A stretch of 64,000 nt of DNA from Plantago major. Its lineage: Eukaryota; Streptophyta; Magnoliopsida; Lamiales; Plantaginaceae. The stretch spans positions 19,410,765 to 19,474,764 of the forward strand of contig CM048840.1 of the NCBI GenBank assembly GCA_026545765.1, written 5' to 3'. The notes under the pieces were generated by a model that was given only the letters and a program-made list of their open reading frames with translations, was not told the DNA's origin and made no database searches. Numbering within the stretch: position 1 is the stretch's first letter; the number at the start of each line of letters is the position of its first letter. Positions 37,401 to 49,334 of the stretch are shown one piece after another. Position numbers and translations under genes: made by a program.

Positions 37401-39020
37401 TCTAAAGTTAAATATCCTATATTTGATTATTTGTCAACTAGTAGGTTATCTTCTGCACATAAATGTTTTACAACTGCTATAACTGTTATTGATGAACCAA
37501 AGACTTATAAACAAGCATCTCAGTCTGCTGAGTGGGTCAAGGCAATGCAGTTGGCGTTGGATGCATTGGAAGCAACTCATACATGGCAGTTGGTTGATTT
37601 ACCAGCTGATAAACATTGCATAGGTTCAAAATGGGTTTACAAGGTCAAATTCAAGGCAGATGGCTCAATTGAGAGGTACAAGGCTAGGTTAGTAGCAAAA
37701 GGGTATACACAAGAAAATGGTATTGATTATTTTGATACCTTTTCACCTGTTCTCAAGCTAACAACTGTCAGGTGCATTCTTGCAATTGCTGCTGCTAAAG
37801 ACTGGTTTCTTCACCAGTTAGATGTTAACACAACCTTCCGCCATGGTGATCTTCATGAAGAAGTATATATGACACCACCTGTGGGTTATACTAAAGCAGG
37901 TAACAAGGTTTGCAAACTTGTTAAAAGTCTCTATGGACTTAAACAAGCAAGTAGACAGTGGTATTTTAAATTACAGGCTTCCTTGATTAATCTTGGTTAT
38001 GTAAATTCTTCTTCTGATGTTTCTCTCTTTATCAAATCTACTTCACATACTTTTACAGTGTTACTTGTGTATGTAGATGATATTATACTTGCAAGGAACA
38101 ATTTACAGGAGATTCAATTAGTTAAACAACATTTACATGACAAGTTCACTATAAAGGATCTTGGAGAGTTAAAGTACATGCTTGGCATTGAAATTGCTCG
38201 CACAGCTAAAGGAATTTCATTATGCCATAGCAAGTATGCACTTGATTTACTCAAGGAAGCTGGCTACTTAGCTTCAAAACCAGAAGTCATTCCAATGGAT
38301 GCCAAATCCAGATTTGTTAAGAGTGATGTTAACTTCTTAGCAGATCCTCAACCATATAGAAGGCTCATTGGTCGAATGATTTATCTTACTATTACCCATC
38401 CTGATCTTTCTTTTGCATTGCAAAGCTTGAGCCAGTTCATGAGCTGTCCAACTAAGACACACATGGAAGCATCACATCATGTCTTGCGTTATATCAAGCA
38501 ATCACCAGGCCAATGATTATTCTATCCCAAGAACAATGATTTGCAGCTCAAATGTTTTTCTGACAGTGATTGGGCAGCTTGCCCTGATACACGCCGCAAC
38601 ATTTCAGGCTATGCTGTCTTTCTTGGAGATTCTCTCATCTCTTGGCGTTCAAAGAAACAAACTACTGTTAGTCGTTCAAGTGCAGAGGCAGAATACAAAG
38701 CTGTGGCTTGAGCAACATGTGAACTTCAATGGTTAAGATATCTTTTGACAGATCTCCATATGCTACATTCGAAACCAGCTCTTCTCTACACGGATAGTCT
38801 CCCAGCATATCACTTGGCACACAATCCTGTACAACACCAGAGGACCAAACATATCGAAATTGACTGCCATGTGATTAGAGATCACATCTCTTCTGGCAAT
38901 ATACAGTTGCTTCACATTACAAATATGGATCAGATTGTTGACATATTAACAAAACCACTTCCACGACCTTTGTTTCAACATTTTCATTCCAAGCTGGGTG
39001 TTTTGAATATCCACTCCCAT
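34460..39020 (+). pseudogene. gag-pol of the second Ty1-copia element, few disabling changes
   Basis: Gag with a copia N-terminal motif (PYFLQPNDQPSIPLIMEFLN) and a zinc knuckle CTNCGIVGHTYKTCYQ near 35335. Protease WILDTGATDHMIC near 35775. Integrase from 36160 with the HHCC region, catalytic blocks HVDIWG, FDNGPEF and [16 protein letters not shown] from 37430 with SKWVYKVKFKADGSIERYKA and YVDDIILA near 38075. RNase H near 38560-38700 ([11 protein letters not shown]). Defects: a deletion/frameshift near 34765, in-frame TAG at 35254, a frameshift near 36020, in-frame TAA at 37218 between integrase and RT, a frameshift near 38515, and a TGA near 38709. The RT block LDVNTTFRHGDL departs from the usual NNAFLHGDL. 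Confidence 0.93.
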
Positions 39021-39031
39021 CTTGAGGGGGA

Positions 39032-39312
39032 TGTTATGATATATCTACACAGCAATCACAGAAGAAACAAGATATACAACCGAAGGAATGAAGAATGGAA
39101 GAGTTTGATTTCACTTGTACCTACAGCTTTATTAGTTGTACAAGTTAGTTGAGAGAATTACAGTTGTACATTCATCTTCCATATTTGTACCTAGCAGTTA
39201 GGATAAGTTAGTCTCCTTTTCTATATAAACAGAGCAATCTACTCCTGTAACTCACTTTTGCTTCCTTCTCATTTTCAATACAAATTACTCTCTCGATTTC
39301 TGAGAGTTTACA
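39032..39312 (+). repeat. 3' LTR of the second Ty1-copia element
   Basis: Same 281-bp length as the 5' LTR, with six base differences. It is followed by the ACCAT target duplication. Confidence 0.95.
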
Positions 39313-39317
39313 ACCAT

Positions 39318-40375
39318 CGTTGTCCAGCACTAAGAAATTGAACATTTTTGTTTAAACTTAACCGATGGAATTGAATTTTGGGACGAAGATTTAATCGACT
39401 TTGAAAATAACAAAACTAGTTTTTCTTGTGCGTATGGTTTTATGTTTTTTTAATTTAATCTTTCACTAAAACTCCGTTTGTTAGAATCGGGGTACAATCT
39501 GGCCTAATAAATCCTGCTTAACAAGATATTTCAGCAAATAGTCAAATTAAGCTTTAAAATTTGAAATTTAAGTGACATTACCTGTTGTGATCAACAGAAT
39601 AGGTCATTTCAGGTGATGAAAATGGGTAAAACTTTGCAGGTCACACACTTTGGGTGTTAAAAGTTTTTGGCTAAAAGTGGCAAGGAAACAAAGACGACAT
39701 TGCCGTATTGCACATGATAGGGAGAAATAAATTTAAAAAAAAAAAAGCTCTAGTAAATAAAGATTATAGCAGGATTGTATAAAAGGACGTACATAAATGG
39801 GTCACATCATGGGTAATCAAGTCCAAGCAATAAAATATATCGATTTTTTTTTTTGAAACATTATATATCAAACATTATATCTATGAAAATTGTTAAAATT
39901 TGGGAAAAATTTACCCTCTGATCTAATTACTTTTATTCCTTCATTTAAAGTTTGACTTGACATTGAAATCTAAGTTAATCACCAACAGTCTAATCTCCTA
40001 CATCTAGCGATATACATAATCGTATATGTAAACATCTTGATAACAATATACAAGCCGAAAAATTGAGTGAGAATTAGAGGTGTTATTTGGTCAGAACAAT
40101 GCGGTCTGGCCATTTAAAAACCCAAGACACCGATCGTTTAATATTTGATGTCATTCAATGACATTTAAGTTATGCAAAATTGTTTGATGCCTACCAGTAA
40201 CCGATTAAAACCGTCAAGACGGACCGCCTTATACGGATAAGTCGAGAACCGGTAAGCCGATCCGTTAAATTTTGTGGGACCGTTCCGGTTAGAGGTTAGT
40301 TTTGGATTTATAGTCTATTTTGTCAAAGTACATACCATAAGTCCAATTGGAAAGTCCAACCCTCCACAAGTGACA
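39318..40375. other. Intergenic, no gene recognised
   Basis: AT-rich, with a poly-A run at about 39735 and a poly-T run at 39845. Nothing coding was found. Confidence 0.5.
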
Positions 40376-40398
40376 AGCCCAAAAGCCCAATAGGGTTT
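40376..40398 (+). promoter_or_regulatory. Orphan site II + telo-box promoter-like segment
   Basis: Two AGCCCA boxes (40376-40381 and 40384-40389, inverse of TGGGCT) are followed at once by TAGGGTTT (40391-40398). A CT-rich leader-like stretch runs to about 40510 (TCTCTTTCTTGTCTCTGCAG, CCTTCCTTCCTTCC). This is the standard architecture of plant ribosomal-protein-type promoters, but no open reading frame of note follows before the palindrome block. It could drive a non-coding transcript or be the relic of a lost or captured gene. Confidence 0.5.
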
Positions 40399-40900
40399 CT
40401 CTCTTCGTTCCCAATCTCCTATTCTGCACAAGCAGCCTCAAATCTCAATCCTCCGTCTCTTTCTTGTCTCTGCAGTCTGCGCCTCCTTCCTTCCTTCCTT
40501 CCTATAACGTCTCTTTCCTGTAATTGTGTATGTCTTAGTTTGGCAGATTAATTGTGTATGTCTTTACTTGGATTTTTTTTTCTTAGGAAGAATTCAAATC
40601 TCCTCGTTTTTATAGACCAGCTTCTTTACTTCTTAGTTTGGCAGATTGATTGTAATTAATTTTATGGTTGTCTGGCAGCTTCTTTACCAATTTTATGATT
40701 GATTGTTCCAGGAAACTTGCCAATTTTCTGTTACTTTGTGCAGATTGATTGTAATTAATCTATCTATCTATGTATATATTAATAGAAAAACCATTCGAGC
40801 ATTCATAAGTATCAAAATTTTTCATTCCTCCATTGATGAAGCTTGAAATGTTCCATTCTAAATTTTTTTTCATGTTCTTCCATTTGCCATTGATTCATAG

Positions 40901-41340
40901 TTTAGGAGGTTTGTTGAATTCGGGCTCCAATTGAGCCCGAATTCGAACTCCATTGTTGGAGCTTGAAGCTCCATTAATGGAGCTCAAAACTCCATTGGCG
41001 GAGCTGTTAAGCTCCATTAATGGAGTTGTAGCAGCTCCGTTAATGGAGCTGCGTTTAGGAGGTTTGTTGAATTCGGGCTCCAATTGAGCCCGAATTCAAC
41101 TCCATTGTTGGAGCTTGAAGCTCCATTAATGGAGCTCAAAACTCCATTGGCGGAGCTGTTAAGCTCCATTAATGGAGCTGTAGCAGCTCCGTTACAGCTC
41201 CGCCAATGGAGCTTAACAGCTCCGCCAATGGAGCTGTGTACAGCTCCGTTAATGGAGTTACACAGCTCCATTAGCGGAGCTGTACAGCTCCTTTAATGGA
41301 GTTTCAACAGCTCCATTAATGGAGCCCGATTCAGGCTCCG
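40901..41340. repeat. Palindrome-rich block of AGCTCC-ATTA-GGAGCT units with a 153-bp tandem duplication
   Basis: A segment starting TTTAGGAGGTTTG at 40901 is repeated almost exactly at 41054 (offset 153 bp). Each copy opens with a 29-nt perfect hairpin (40916-40944: 12-bp arms GAATTCGGGCTC around CAATT). Units of AGCTCC(A/G)TTAATGGAGCT (18 bp, self-complementary) and relatives with CATTGGCGGAGCT follow. From 41190 the units continue in both orientations to about 41340. Open frames of 62-84 codons on both strands are side effects of the repeat (repeating Leu/Met/Glu or Asn/Gly/Ala) and I do not call them genes. The transcript of either strand would fold strongly. Confidence 0.9.
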
Positions 41341-43483
41341 TCCAGTTCGGGCTCCATCCATGGGATTTAGAAAATAGAAGGGAGGAGGAATAAAAATGGA
41401 TTGATGAAGAGTGAATTAGGATTAAGGTTTGAAGAAGAAGGAGATGAAAATGAATGGGTACATTTTCTTTGGGTCAATTTCAAAATTCATATAAACTTGT
41501 AAGGGTTGATTTGCAAATAGGTGTTTTAACTTTCACGTGGAAATTAATTTTTCAGCTGGTAAATAGGAAAATATGTTTTTGGACTAATATGTTATTGTTG
41601 AATTGTCAGGGACTATGATGTTATTACGAAATTTATTAGGGGGTCCAAATGTAATTCACCCCAAATACACGTTTTTCCAGAATATAGTTTAAATTAGCTG
41701 TTATGTGTACAAATATGGAAAGACAATAATTACAATATACAATTTCAGTTATTAGTGGAACAAACTTGGAAACTAATTATATATTACCAATCAAATTACA
41801 AACAATTCAAATATTATGAAAGGTAAACATAATACTCTGATTTACTTGCCCAAAATAAAATTTACACAGCAGTAGTATATAGGTCGAAAATTTCACTGGC
41901 TAGGGTTTTCAGATTTTCGCCAGACTGCTGAAACGCTTCCGCCATACTGAACATCATAACTTTATGAACGTACATATTCTCCATCAATTCACCTGATTTA
42001 TTTGTTATGTGTATATTCTACTATTCATGTAGCGAGGCCTGCGTAAATCTGTTAACAGCTTCTAACAAGGTACACAAATTTATATTAGCATACGAATATG
42101 ATACATGAAGAGATTTTTCCTGTTCAAAAGCTATATTAGAATATTGCAACTTTACTTGAACATATCTGCCTTCATCCATAGTATTAGCATATGAATATGA
42201 TACAATTGAATTGCATAGAGGTATTATGCCCAATACTGCAACATTTACAAAGCAAATTAAATTACATGACAGTACTAATGAAACACATTAATAAATGATT
42301 CCTTATGTTCTCTGAAAATATTGCATTTTGAGAAAGCCTTGAAGGTCAATTTTTAGTCATGGACCTCAAGGGTCCAAATCTTTTGAAAGTACAAGTCAAA
42401 CTTTGTAAGATGACTATTGATACAAGCAGGTACAAAACCAATGAACCAAAAAACAATTGGTGCATTTTGCAGTTTCAAGAAAAAAACATGGATTATAATC
42501 TCAGTTCTGGTTCTTGACTTTGAAAATGATATGTTCAAATACATTCTTTTCTGAAAATTATGCCTCATTTTTATAGGATAAGCTAATCAAGACACCTATC
42601 ACAATTTTGCCTTATTTTTAAAAGTTGAAAGTGCCACTAATATGCAGCTAAATCAAATTATTCAGAAAGACTAACCACTCAAATTAGATGAGATCATAAC
42701 TAGATCAACTAATTACCACGTTTTTATGCAAGTAAAACAATCGAAATCTTTGCCTTAACCATTACTAACATAAACTTTTCCCTATAATCCACATACACAA
42801 AATCAATATGCAATTTTCATTCACTGATCAAGAACATAGTAAATATGAAACTCACAGAAGCATATAAATAATGTATGGACAATATACTGATTTTAGTAAA
42901 CAGCAAATACACCCAAAATTAATCAACCTAAACACAATTTTCTGTTGTGACAAACTAAGCATAGATTATACTAAGTGACACAAAAGCAGTGTGACAAACT
43001 AAACTAAAAAGCTGATATGGATAAGCAAATATATAAGACATTTAACAATTTTCCATGAGTTCACGCAAAAGGGACAAACTTGACACCCTGTGAATGTCAT
43101 ATATAACATATTATGTATGTTTTTGAAGTATTTGACCATCAATTGTAGAATGTTCAAGACTCTAATGTGATACTGAGAAAGAGTAGAGCAGGAGTAACTA
43201 CCTCAATTCACCACGAAAGAGTAAAGCCAGAAACACCAGTAAAGTCTTCTCCATGATTAAAAAAAGTAGAGAATTATCCATAGTTGTTGTTATATAGTGA
43301 ATATATAAATCTATCTGCATAAAAATCAAACAGTTAAAAAGGAGTTATTGTCGTGTTTAGACATAATCCTGAATATATAAATCCATATCCACTAAAGACA
43401 CATAATCCAGAAAAACTGATAACTCCTTATGCAACTGAATCATAGTTTTAACATGAAAATTCACTCAATCTTTTAATTAGGAA
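41341..43483. other. AT-rich region, possible 5' part of the Helitron; no gene recognised
   Basis: At 41632-41664 the phrase AGGGGGTCCAAATG...AATTCACCCC resembles the end of a terminal-inverted-repeat element (compare 53527-53537). ATTAGCATA(C/T)GAATATGATAC occurs twice (about 42084 and 42182). The Helitron 5' end (TC after an A) should be in or before this region, but I cannot place it. Confidence 0.4.
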
Positions 43484-45690
43484 ATGTCAAAACCTGGAGA
43501 TATCGTACAATTGTCGTCAGTTACTAAGACGACCAGGATGAGAAGCATTGTGGTCCGTGTGCTGCACCGTTGGGTTCAACTGGACAAGTTTAAGAAAGAG
43601 GGACTAGAATTATTCTTAGTCGATAAGGAAGTATTGCTATGATTTTTTTTTTCAAAGCGATTAATTTGATTTACTTTTGTACAAATATGGAAATATTTTA
43701 TTAATATAATTTTTTATTTTAGGGAACAAAAATTCAAGCTTCAGTTCCCCCAACTGTTTATGGGAAGTTCCAATCTAAATTTTCACTAGGTTACGTGGTG
43801 AAAATATCTAATTTCACCGTTGTTGAGAACTTCCCTATGAGCCAGAAAGCAAAGATTATGCATCAGTACAAGCTGGCGTTTAGGCAAGCGATTAGAGTTG
43901 CTGAGATGCCAAACGATATGGAAATTCGAAAGTTCAACTTCAGTTTCATTCCATTTCTTCACTTTGCCGCTGATGCTGAAAACCCAAGGGGTCCCCCGTC
44001 GAACATTAAAACTGAATATATGTTCGGTAAGTTTATTATAAATAATTAAATTTATGATTTTCTTTTTTTTTTATTTTCTATTTATTCGATTGAATGGTAC
44101 ATGTTTTAGATGTTATTGGAGTGGTGTCCACACCACTTGGTGAGCCCGAATACGTACCAGCAACCAAGGGAACTAAGTTGGACATCATCATCGCTAATTT
44201 TGAGTGAGTTGTTTGTAATCATTTTAAATAAATTTATTGACTGACCGCTTAAATTATGATAAGTCCATTCCCAAATAAGTTTTGTTTCTTTATGTTATGC
44301 TTAGTGGTCATAAGATTCATTGTGTACTGTGGGGGAGCTATGGAGATGAACTTAGAAAGTTTGTTGATGGTCGAGCTGAAGGAGATAAAGGACCAATTGT
44401 TTTGATTCTTCAGTTTGCAATGATATCGTCTTTCGGAGGTAAATTATTTGATGTTAATGTCAACGAAATAACATTATTGCTATATGTATAATTTTATAAG
44501 TGTACTCACGTTTGGTTTTGTTGCAGACCAACATCGAGCCCAGACTTGTAAACATGCTACTAAAATGTATATCAACTTGGATTATCCTGAGTATAATGAA
44601 TATGTTGTCAGGTATTTAAAACTCGAATATTTATAAATTGCTATCTCAATTTCATTAATATATCAGCTTGCTTTTATATACGGTGTTTAATTAGATTAAA
44701 ACTTCTTTTTTCAATTTTGTTAAGGTTTAGCGATGAATCTTCGTTCAGAGTGTATCCAAACACACTGATAACAAAATAGACAACATGGGGTCTTGGCTAA
44801 GTGCATCGGGTGCTTTATCTGTTCTCAATCTCCTCTCTAATGATAAAGTTAGTAAATAAATTCCATTTGAAAATAGTACTTAGTTTTCTATGTTTAATAA
44901 GGTAGTCACTTAATAATTATTCTGCTACTTCAATTTAACAGCCTGGTGTTTACAATATTTTCGCGACGATTGCTGAAGTAACGCTTCCAAATGACACTTG
45001 GTTCTACGGTGCATGTGATAAAGTTGGTTGCACAAAGGGCACTGGAAGAAGTTTTACACTTGGTCAGTCGTGTCGTAAGTGCAACACTCAAATTAAGAAA
45101 CCAATGCCTAGGTAATGTCATAACTTGCTATTATTTGTATCTAATTTAATTTGTCTCTTACTTGAGTAATCTGTGACATAATTATAATTTCATAGTTGAT
45201 ATGTGTTTAACTTCAACATTATATATGAGGTCTTTGTGTAATTTCCCATTCACGTTACTTCTACATTTCTATCACACGATATGCAACATCACCATTACAT
45301 TACTCTGATTATCAAATTTACTTTTCATAATTACTTCTCATACAATGAAACATATTTTTGTGAATCCTAACATCTGCTATCCTACACAACTTTCTAACCT
45401 ACTGTTGTTACCTAAATCGCTTGCCCATATTGAAGATCATGCTTAAACTGTTGTGACATACTTCTGATCATCAAAATAAGAAACCAGTGTCTAGGTGATG
45501 TCATAACTTGCTATTATTTGTGTGATGATCTATTAGCCTCTTACTTGAGTAATTAAAGATATAATCAAAGTTTCATATTTGATATAGGTTTAAATTCAAC
45601 GTCAGTGTTTATGACGCGTCTGAGAACTTTGCAACATTTGTATTATGGGATAATGTTGCTGCGAAGCTCATAGAAAAATCTGCTAAGTAG
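43484..45690 (+). pseudogene. RPA1-like (DUF223/Rep factor-A) gene of the Helitron
   Basis: Exons with GT-AG sites: 43484-43630, 43723-44026, 44110-44203, 44305-44438, 44527-44611, then from 44725. The sequence starts MSKPGDIVQLSSVTKTTRMR and contains the OB-fold block VKISNFTVVENFP and IIIANFDGHKIHCVLWGSYG. A C-terminal zinc-binding OB fold with GACDKVGCTKG and CRKCNTQIKKPMPR follows at about 44940-45115, and a final exon near 45590-45690 encodes FKFNVSVYDASENFATFVLW. A 1-nt frameshift at about 44775 creates a TAG. RPA70 binds single-stranded DNA, and plant Helitrons carry such genes, presumably to assist rolling-circle replication. The splice pattern is well preserved. Confidence 0.85.
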
Positions 45691-45816
45691 GTTCATGATG
45701 AAATTGTTGAGGTAACTTTAGATAACTTACTTATATTAGTAAAGTTCGTAAAGTTGGAAATATCAGCAGAATTATAGAAATGCTTTATAATAACTATTTC
45801 TCTCAATATTTTTTTA

Positions 45817-46218
45817 GTCATATACACCGTTGAGTTCCAAAAGCGAGGACTTTCGCATGTTCATATTTTGGTAATCCTGAATAAGGCGGATGAGGAGAAG
45901 ATTAAAAATAACATTGATGATTACATATGTGCGGAGTTGCATGACAAGGATGCTAATCCAGAGTTGTACGAGGTAGTATCAACACATATGATTCACGGAC
46001 CATGTGGTCCGACAAGAACTACTTCTCCATGCATGGAGGACAACAGGTGCTCCAAACATTTTCCTAAGAGCTACAACGAAAATACCTTTATTGACGATGC
46101 TGGATATCACATATACCGAAGAAGGGACACAGGGGTCACAGTCGAAAAAAATGGAGTACTAATATGTGATAAAGAAGGTAAGACGTACGGCACGACAACA
46201 AACGTAGTTTACAAATAA
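45817..46218 (+). pseudogene. Helitron Rep (HUH endonuclease) N-terminal fragment
   Basis: It opens with IYTVEFQKRGLSHVHILV, the Helitron_like_N motif with the HUH pair His-Val-His, followed by NNIDDYICAELHDKDANPEL, MIHGPCGP, PCMEDNRCSKHFPKSY and GYHIYRRRDTG. The HUH nuclease nicks and joins strand ends in rolling-circle transposition. The frame ends at 46218, where the family normally continues (YNKFSINYEV is still readable one frame over). The catalytic Tyr region and the rest are missing. Confidence 0.9.
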
Positions 46219-46267
46219 GTTTTCGATAAATTATGAGGTAAATTTATTTTATCATATACATTAGTTA

Positions 46268-46270
<3 letters not shown>

Positions 46271-46347
<77 letters not shown>
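46271..46347. repeat. TA dinucleotide microsatellite
   Basis: An uninterrupted TA repeat of about 77 bp lies just after the Rep fragment, in the Helitron part left of the MULE. Confidence 0.95.
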
Positions 46348-46350
<3 letters not shown>

Positions 46351-46773
46351 AGTCTAATTTTTTATGTTTCTCAATTTATTATGTAACTAATTGTATATCC
46401 TTATACGTTTTCAGGTACGGATGGTATAATATGAAGTCAAGTCTTTCCAATAATTTTTTCGGTTTTACTCATTGCAAAACTATTATTCTTATACTTCAAC
46501 AATTTGTTATTCTTACAAACTTTGGATCCTCATTTTTATAGATTGTTTTTTTTACCAACCTTATACTTACTAATTTTCACAATAGTAATCATTCAACAAA
46601 ATTAATTCATATGGATTCAATAAGCATAGGATTGTCCTCCAGTTTAAGTGGGTGTTGTTAAACGCAACACGTTTTCGGCTAAACGCAACACAAATATTTT
46701 GTAACTTGATGGAAATGCCCTTAGCTAAAACACAAACTTATGAAATACGAAAAAATTAAAAAAACTCGTATAT

Positions 46774-48376
46774 TGTTAGGAATATCTGTTTAGATTTTGA
46801 TCAGCAACCTAATGACTTATCTTAGCTCAGAAAGATGGTTAGTACTCTTGGTTCACTTGAACACTGTAAAAGAGGAAACTCACTAAGTATGATAGTCTAG
46901 GAAATCTTGTATAGGATGTTAGGTCTTTGAATGTAATTTTTATTCCTCTAAAGAAGACCAAGAAGAAGGCATCCAGCAGAAAAAGTTCAACGGATTCGAA
47001 GATTTGAAGACTGCACAAGATTACTGAAGACAAGGGTATTCAGATACTTATGACCAGATATCTTGAAGACACAAGCGTTTTTAAATAAACAGTGTTGCAA
47101 AAGATATCTGAGATATAAAAAGTTTCTGAGACAAGGAAAGTGCCCACAGATATCTACACTCAGATACCTTGGACATAAACTATGTTTCTGAAAAGAAATG
47201 TATTATAACAAGTTGTTTCAACAAGTGGTATATGGAGTTATGATAATCTCTTGAAAAGGACGTGCACAACATCAGAGAAATCTGATAGTATAAAGATCTC
47301 TGATACTATGCATAGTTCCGTTGGCACTACAGGACAAAGTATAGTACAATGCATTGAATGCGCAGACATAAATGTCTGAACAAAAACGGTAGCTTCTGAA
47401 GAAGAAGACAAAGGTACTACAGTACTATACTCAGATATCAATAGTTTGAATTTGATTTAAGCCTAACGGATACTATTCAAACGGCACTCAAATTCATCTA
47501 TAAATATCAACACTTAGACTGCTTGAGAACACACCTTAGAACACAGAACTACACCAAGAACACTGAACACTATCTTTCAAACTCTCAAGCATACTACTTA
47601 CCTTCAAGCTTTCTGTTGCGACCAAAGCTCTTGATTTTAAGTAGCACAAAAGTTCTAAGTGTTCTGATCCTTAACAAGCATTGTTATCTGTGAAAGAGTT
47701 GAACTAAGATTTCATATCTGAGATTCATTCTCTTGAACACTTATCATATACTTGGGTCAGTAAAGAACAAGATACCATACATTGCAAAGTGTATTAAGTA
47801 TACTTGATTCTCAGAGCTATCTGCATAACTGAACAAGTTATTAAAAAGCTCACCAGACAAACTACGTTAACCAACACCTTAATCGGCGTGGAGTACAGGA
47901 AGTACTTAGTTTGGGAAACTAAGGAACAACTCCAGGAAAGGGGTTTCTGAGTACAGGAAGTACTTGGCTGAGAAAGCCGGGGAATAACTCAGGGGGAACA
48001 CTTGGTTGGGAACCTAGTGTATTTAGGAATCGAGAGAAGATACTTGTAAGGTTACCTCAATTATCTGTCTTAGTGGATTCTAGGTATGAGAAAGGCCGAA
48101 GTGGATTAGTTGAAGGATTACGCCACCTTCAGATACCACTATAAAAAGACTTGTGTTATTTACTTTATGCATTTATTACTTGCTTTATTTACCTTGCAAA
48201 GTATTTTCACCTATCTTGCTGAGCACGTGCACTTATCACAGAAAAGTCTTCCGCTCTCTGAAATTAAGTATCAGATATCCTCACAGATATCTGAGAAACT
48301 GTGTTTATCGACAAAAGTTTTAAAAGACTATTCACCCCCCCTCTAGTCTTTTACTTTGCCGTTATCTGGACCAACA
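46774..48376. mobile_element. Solo LTR (large, SIRE-like copia type) inside the MULE left TIR
   Basis: The 1603-bp segment starts TGTTAGGAATATC and ends TGGACCAACA, flanked by the 5-bp duplication TATAT (46769-46773 and 48377-48381). When it is removed, the TIR sequence on both sides (ACTCGTATAT | GCAAACACGAAAACATT) is continuous and matches the opposite TIR. Near the right end is a pyrimidine-rich TTCACCCCCCCTCTAG phrase seen in SIRE/Maximus LTRs (recollection). Solo LTRs arise by LTR-LTR recombination. No internal domain is present. Confidence 0.88.
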
Positions 48377-48556
48377 TATATGCAAACACGAAAACATTAT
48401 GCGAACATATACGAACACTAAATAACAACAGTAAACACAAATTGGAAAAAATTTTGAATTTTTTTTTCTTCGAAAAATATTTCGGTTATAAAAATATTTA
48501 CAAAAATCTTGAAGTAATTTCGAAAAAAAAAATTAAAAAAAGGAAATTTATGAAAT

Positions 48557-48760
48557 GGCCGGTTTTAAAACCGGCCAGTTCATTAATCTGGCTTTTTTTT
48601 ATTTTTATTTTTACAAATTGGAAGTATTTTGGAAATTTAAAAAAAAAATTAAAAAAATAATAGGGAATCAGATTTGGCCGGTTTTAAAACTGGCCAAATC
48701 ATGAAGTTGCCGGTTTTAATACCGGCCACATTATGAAGTTAAAACCGGCCACTTCATGGT
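48557..48760. repeat. Subterminal palindromes in the MULE left TIR
   Basis: A perfect 20-bp palindrome GGCCGGTTTTAAAACCGGCC is at 48557-48576. Variants are at about 48675-48695 (with AACTGGCC) and 48700-48722, then a half site, all separated by CATGAAGT/CAGTTCAT-type spacers. Matching copies lie in the right TIR. Confidence 0.92.
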
Positions 48761-49065
48761 TCCGGTTTTTTTTTCTGCTTTTTTTTATTTCCTTTTTTTT
48801 AATTTGTTTTTGTGCGTTTTTAATTAATTTTAATTGGTTTTCTTATTTTTTTAAATTGATTCTTTTTTTTTTCTTTTGTACAAATTGATTTATATAATTA
48901 TTTGTTTGTTTTTGCTAATTCAAATTTGCAATCGGGTTTGAAATTTGAATAAGGATACAAACTTGAATAGGAAAATATTACATCGATAACTTCATCAAAA
49001 GTAATACAATACGACTAGAATAACAAATAACGTACTAGTATGATGTGACCGAAAAGATTAGATAC

Positions 49066-49256
49066 TTAATTTGGAATTAAATCTTGCAAGTGTTCGCAAA
49101 CTTGATCAACAACCGTTAATATGTCTTGCATCTGCAGATACTGCCTGTTTGGTGGAGTGATGCGTCCGAGCATTGCAGCAACCAATCGTAGCCTCTACAA
49201 ATAAAAATGAAATAGAAATAAGGATTTTGATAATACGAGCAAACATCGTGTATGTA

Positions 49257-49334
<78 letters not shown>

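Larger units (their letters stand above)
34056..39312 (+). mobile_element. Full-length Ty1-copia LTR retrotransposon, recent insertion, 5257 bp
   Basis: It is bounded by two 281-bp LTRs and flanked by a 5-bp target duplication ACCAT (34051-34055 and 39313-39317). The primer-binding site TGGTATCGAGCCAG directly follows the 5' LTR, and a purine tract CTTGAGGGGGA precedes the 3' LTR. Comparing the LTRs by eye shows 6 substitutions and no indels (about 2.1%). With a commonly assumed plant rate of about 1.3e-8 per site per year this implies under one million years. The coding region has several stops and frameshifts, so it is non-autonomous now. Confidence 0.97.

Noticed and set aside
40895-41296. 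Open frames of 62-84 codons on both strands in the palindrome block
   Set aside because: They consist of repeating Met-Glu-Leu / Ser-Ile-Asn-Gly-Ala units that follow from the DNA repeat itself, and occur on both strands; there is no sign of a real protein.
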